A stretch of DNA of 64,000 nucleotides from DASZOC01 sp035550975 (GTDB taxonomy: Bacteria > Actinomycetota > CADDZG01 > WHSQ01). Positions 61,583-64,000 of this stretch are shown here, in pieces; positions within the stretch are counted from its first letter, which is position 1; every line of letters starts with the position of its first letter. A model generated the notes under the pieces. That model was not told where the DNA came from. It did not search any database and was given only the letters and a program-made list of their open reading frames with translations. A program made the position numbers and the translations under genes. The stretch spans positions 23,054 to 87,053 of the forward strand of contig DASZOC010000078.1 of the NCBI GenBank assembly GCA_035550975.1, given 5' to 3'.

Positions 61583-62325
61583 CGGAGGTTCCGTTCGAGC
61601 CACTCGAAGACGATCGACATCGCCTCGTCGTCGGTTCGCAACTGGTGCCCCGCGCCCCTGACGACACGCACGTCCGCCCGGGGCGCGCGTTCACCCAGCA
61701 GCTCGGCGTGGTCGACGGGAACGACGTCGTCGTCGCTGCCGTGCACGATCAGCGTCGGGACGCGGACGTTGACGATCGATCGCTCGGGCGTGACGCGCGA
61801 GAATTCCTCGGCCCAGCTCGTCGGGTCGGCCACCGTCTCGGGAGCCAAAGCCATGCCGGCATCCTGCGTGATGCGCGTTACGGCCGCCGCGCCGTCGGCC
61901 GCGAAGCTCAACCACGTTGCGGGGGCCGCGAGCAGGACGAGAGCGTCGACGCTGGTGCCCCGCGCCACGACCTCGCAGGCAACCGCACCACCGGCCGAAG
62001 ACCCGATCAGAGCGAGCGGCAGGCCCGAGAAGCCTTCGGTGCCGCGGACGGCCTCGATCACGGCCCGCGCGTCTCGCACCCAGCCCTCGATCGAGAAGAA
62101 GCCCTTCGAGCCACGAACGGCGCGCATGTCCACCCACGCCGCGGCCCAGCTTCGTTCGGCGAAGCGCTTGGCGAACCCGGGATAGCCGGTGTCGCCCGAG
62201 TCGGGCGGCGTCACCGACGGGATCCCGTGAAGCAGGACGGCTGCACCCCGCGCCTCGTCCGGGACGATTCCCCCGGCGGCGAGGCGGATGCCATCACAGA
62301 TGACGGGAAGAGAAACCTCTTCCAC
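61579..62325 (-). CDS. Alpha/beta hydrolase
   Basis: 248 residues from a GTG overlapping the ZIP stop (TAGTG). The nucleophile Ser is in LIGSSAGGAVA, the acid in VHGSDDDVVP and the His in GAGHQLR. A LLHGIPS oxyanion strand is present. It is a cytoplasmic serine hydrolase of unknown substrate, coupled on both sides. Confidence 0.88.
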   Translation of the reverse strand: MEEVSLPVICDGIRLAAGGIVPDEARGAAVLLHGIPSVTPPDSGDTGYPGFAKRFAERSWAAAWVDMRAVRGSKGFFSIEGWVRDARAVIEAVRGTEGFSGLPLALIGSSAGGAVACEVVARGTSVDALVLLAAPATWLSFAADGAAAVTRITQDAGMALAPETVADPTSWAEEFSRVTPERSIVNVRVPTLIVHGSDDDVVPVDHAELLGERAPRADVRVVRGAGHQLRTDDEAMSIVFEWLERNLR

Positions 62326-63479
62326 TAGGCGAGTAGTCCGGTCGCGTACATCGCGACCAAGCCTCCCGCGAATCCGAGGGCGGCTGCGCCGGAAGACGCT
62401 CGCGGCCCCATCGAACGGCCGATCGCCCACACGACCTGGGCGATCGCCCCCGCAGCGACACCGAAAGCAAGCGCCGCCCAGACGGGGGTGAACGCGAACC
62501 CACCGGCCCACGCGCCGACGATCGTCGGCAGACCCGCGACCGCTCCGAGACCGACGAAGTGCCACACGGACGGTCGCCGGCGCGCCCGTCCGAGCGGAGC
62601 GACGATCGCAAGCCCCTCCGTCGTGTTGTGTAACGCGAAGCCGACGACGAGGAAGGTCCCGAGGGCGATCTCACCCGCAGCGAGGGCGGCCCCGACTGCC
62701 AGCCCCTCCCCGAGGTTGTGCAGACCTATGCCCGCAGCAACGAGGTACGCGAGGACGAGCCCCGAAGACCGCGTCTGCCGCTGGGTGAAGAACGACGACA
62801 TCCACGTCAACGCGACCACGGTCAGGAGGACACCGACGAAGAACACGCCGACGCCGTCGAGCGCGCCCGCAGTGGCCCCGGCCATCTCGAGACCTTCGCC
62901 GACGGTGTCGATCAGCAGGAAAGCCAGCAGGCCGACGGTGAACGCGAGGAAGAACGTCACCGCGCGCTCCGAGGCTCTCTGCAACGCGGGGAACCACAAC
63001 AATCCGACCGCCACCGGGATGACACCGATGTAGACGCCCAGCAACGCGTAGACCGTGAGCGTCTGCCGGTCGAGCTGCGGCGTAACGCTTGCGGCCTCCA
63101 CCTCGTGCTCGATGACGAGACCGGTCGACGTCACCAGTCCGATGTGTATCGGCAACCCCGGGTCCCACGGATAGTCCAGCTCGACCGTCGTCGCCTCGAG
63201 GCGCCCGAGCGTCCGGTCGCCGATCTCGAAGGTCCAGTAGGCATCGTCGACCAGGACCTGCGCGATCGTCACCGGATCCGGCCCGTCGTTGCGTACCCGC
63301 AGCTCGATGTGGTCGTCGGTCAGCGTCATGCGCTCGACCGCGATGGCCTCGACCGGCGGCACCGCACGCAACGATCCGATCGGGTCTAGCTGCACGAAGA
63401 CCACGACCAGCACCGCGATAACGACGAGCGGCAGGAGCGCAGCGGTCCAGACCGGCCAGCGCGCCGCGTCGCTCGCCAT
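62325..63479 (-). CDS. ZIP-family metal transporter with N-terminal ectodomain
   Basis: 384 residues from ATG 63479, overlapping the multicopper-oxidase stop (TGATG). After one N-terminal membrane helix there is an ectodomain of about 100 residues, then the ZIP core with HNLGEG in helix 4 and HNTTEG in helix 5 (the metal-site helices). It moves zinc or iron inward. An ectodomain of this size before the ZIP core is unusual for bacterial ZupT. Confidence 0.9.
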   Translation of the reverse strand: MASDAARWPVWTAALLPLVVIAVLVVVFVQLDPIGSLRAVPPVEAIAVERMTLTDDHIELRVRNDGPDPVTIAQVLVDDAYWTFEIGDRTLGRLEATTVELDYPWDPGLPIHIGLVTSTGLVIEHEVEAASVTPQLDRQTLTVYALLGVYIGVIPVAVGLLWFPALQRASERAVTFFLAFTVGLLAFLLIDTVGEGLEMAGATAGALDGVGVFFVGVLLTVVALTWMSSFFTQRQTRSSGLVLAYLVAAGIGLHNLGEGLAVGAALAAGEIALGTFLVVGFALHNTTEGLAIVAPLGRARRRPSVWHFVGLGAVAGLPTIVGAWAGGFAFTPVWAALAFGVAAGAIAQVVWAIGRSMGPRASSGAAALGFAGGLVAMYATGLLA

Positions 63480-64000
63480 CAGACGACCTCGAAGAAACTC
63501 ATCCAACCCAGCTCGACGAACTCCGTCTGATGCGCGTGGAACATGAAGCTCCCCGGTTGCTTATACGTGAACTCGATCATGTGCCGCTCGGCCTGACCCA
63601 TCGAGATCGTGTCGGTGAACTCGTGCGGCGTCAGTGACGTACCCGTGCGGTACAGGTGAAAGAAGTTCGCGTGCAGGTGGATCGAGTTGACCGGGTCGAA
63701 CTCCGTCACGTTGATCACGTGCGCCCTCTGCAGCTCGCCCGCGGTGATCCTGATCGGGTCGTTGACGTACGCGAACGCAACGGTGTTCAGGGCGTAGATC
63801 TCGTTCTCGCCGTCGAAGTTCGTGTCGAAGGCATTCATCACCATGACCATCTCGTGCGCGTCGGGCCTGCCCTTCTTCGGATCGACGATGAACGCTCCGT
63901 ACAGGCCGCGGGGGATGTGCTGTTTCAACGGCAGCGAATGGCAGTGATACAGGTGGGTGCCGAAAGGCTCCGCGATGAAATCGTAGGTGAACGTCTCGCC
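63479..64000 (-). CDS. Multicopper oxidase, C-terminal part (5' end off window)
   Basis: Partial: the frame is open to the window edge, giving the last ~173 residues. Copper-ligand motifs are visible: HLYHCHSLP (H-C-H), SIHLHANFFH (HxH) and MFHAHQTEF. In the last motif the expected HCH is HAH, so the type-1 Cys is not there; the protein may carry its type-1 copper in the HCH near 63935-63943. Coupled to the ZIP gene (TGATG). Likely extracytoplasmic metal oxidation, but the N-terminus is not seen. Confidence 0.8.
   Translation of the reverse strand, partial: GETFTYDFIAEPFGTHLYHCHSLPLKQHIPRGLYGAFIVDPKKGRPDAHEMVMVMNAFDTNFDGENEIYALNTVAFAYVNDPIRITAGELQRAHVINVTEFDPVNSIHLHANFFHLYRTGTSLTPHEFTDTISMGQAERHMIEFTYKQPGSFMFHAHQTEFVELGWMSFFEVV

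Noticed and set aside
1..64000. Mobile elements, prophage, or replication origin
   Set aside because: No transposase, integrase, terminal repeats, DnaA boxes or att-like duplication next to the tRNA were found.

Overview
This is a GC-rich bacterial chromosome segment, almost certainly from an actinobacterium (Actinomycetota), probably an uncultured or deep-branching lineage that I cannot name. Evidence: a WhiB-family regulator with its four cysteines and GIWGG motif, a UPF0182 membrane protein, a mycoredoxin-type glutaredoxin, an F420-type LLM oxidoreductase, a mycobacterial-type KorA/KorB pair with an FdxA-type 7Fe ferredoxin, an S16/PDZ Lon-like protease, and many GTG/TTG starts with TGATG, ATGA and TAGTG gene overlaps. 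I found no CRISPR array, insertion sequence, integrase, prophage or origin. It reads as core chromosome.

Layout. 1-5.7 kb (+): a MOT1/SulP-like transporter (its start may lie outside the window), a secreted TIM-barrel-like protein, and two coupled dynamin/Era-like GTPases. 5.7-6.1 kb: an initiator tRNA-Met with a terminator and a separate perfect inverted repeat. 6.1-15 kb (-): UPF0182 protein, stand-alone receiver, FecR-like lipoprotein, large PAS/HAMP histidine kinase, PDZ-Lon protease, phosphoesterase. 15-21 kb: subtilase, a rhodanese-MoeB/ThiF fusion interrupted by one in-frame TGA at its catalytic cysteine, glutaredoxin, zinc alcohol dehydrogenase, a TatA with an added zinc ribbon, LLM oxidoreductase, CBS protein. 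21-29.6 kb: acyl-CoA dehydrogenase plus CoA-ester lyase, phosphatase-superfamily enzyme, small ATPase, PucR-type regulator, DUF302 protein, formiminotransferase, a Lys/Arg/Ser/Thr repeat DNA-binding protein, WhiB, a receiver and a zinc ribbon. 29.7-33.8 kb (-): a TPP riboswitch with a CytX-like transporter, and a SAM-I riboswitch with methionine synthase MetE split into N- and C-half genes, then ErpA. 33.9-42.3 kb: TldE/TldD, M20 peptidase, ThDP enzyme, membrane-tethered sigma factor, His-rich beta-helix protein. 42.4-47 kb: KorAB and ferredoxin. 47-52.7 kb: an ABC uptake cassette for a probable sugar, with SDR, bracketed by two paralogous lipoproteins. 52.7-60.4 kb: a complete lipoate/2-oxoacid dehydrogenase operon (Lpd, E2, LipB, E1alpha, E1beta, LipA). 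60.5-64 kb: ferritin, small proteins, alpha/beta hydrolase, ZIP transporter and the 3' part of a multicopper oxidase gene.

The strongest discovery candidate is the rhodanese-MoeB/ThiF gene at 16708-17865. The reading frame continues intact past the TGA, through the second half of the zinc site. The TGA sits where MOCS3/Uba4/ThiF relatives have the thioester or persulfide cysteine. A 7-bp hairpin with a G-U loop starts 13 bases after the TGA, where bacterial SECIS elements lie. I read it as a probable selenoprotein, not a broken gene. Other points of interest are the split MetE under SAM control, the TatA-zinc ribbon fusion, the sigma factor with a transmembrane tail, and the lipoprotein-bracketed ABC cassette.
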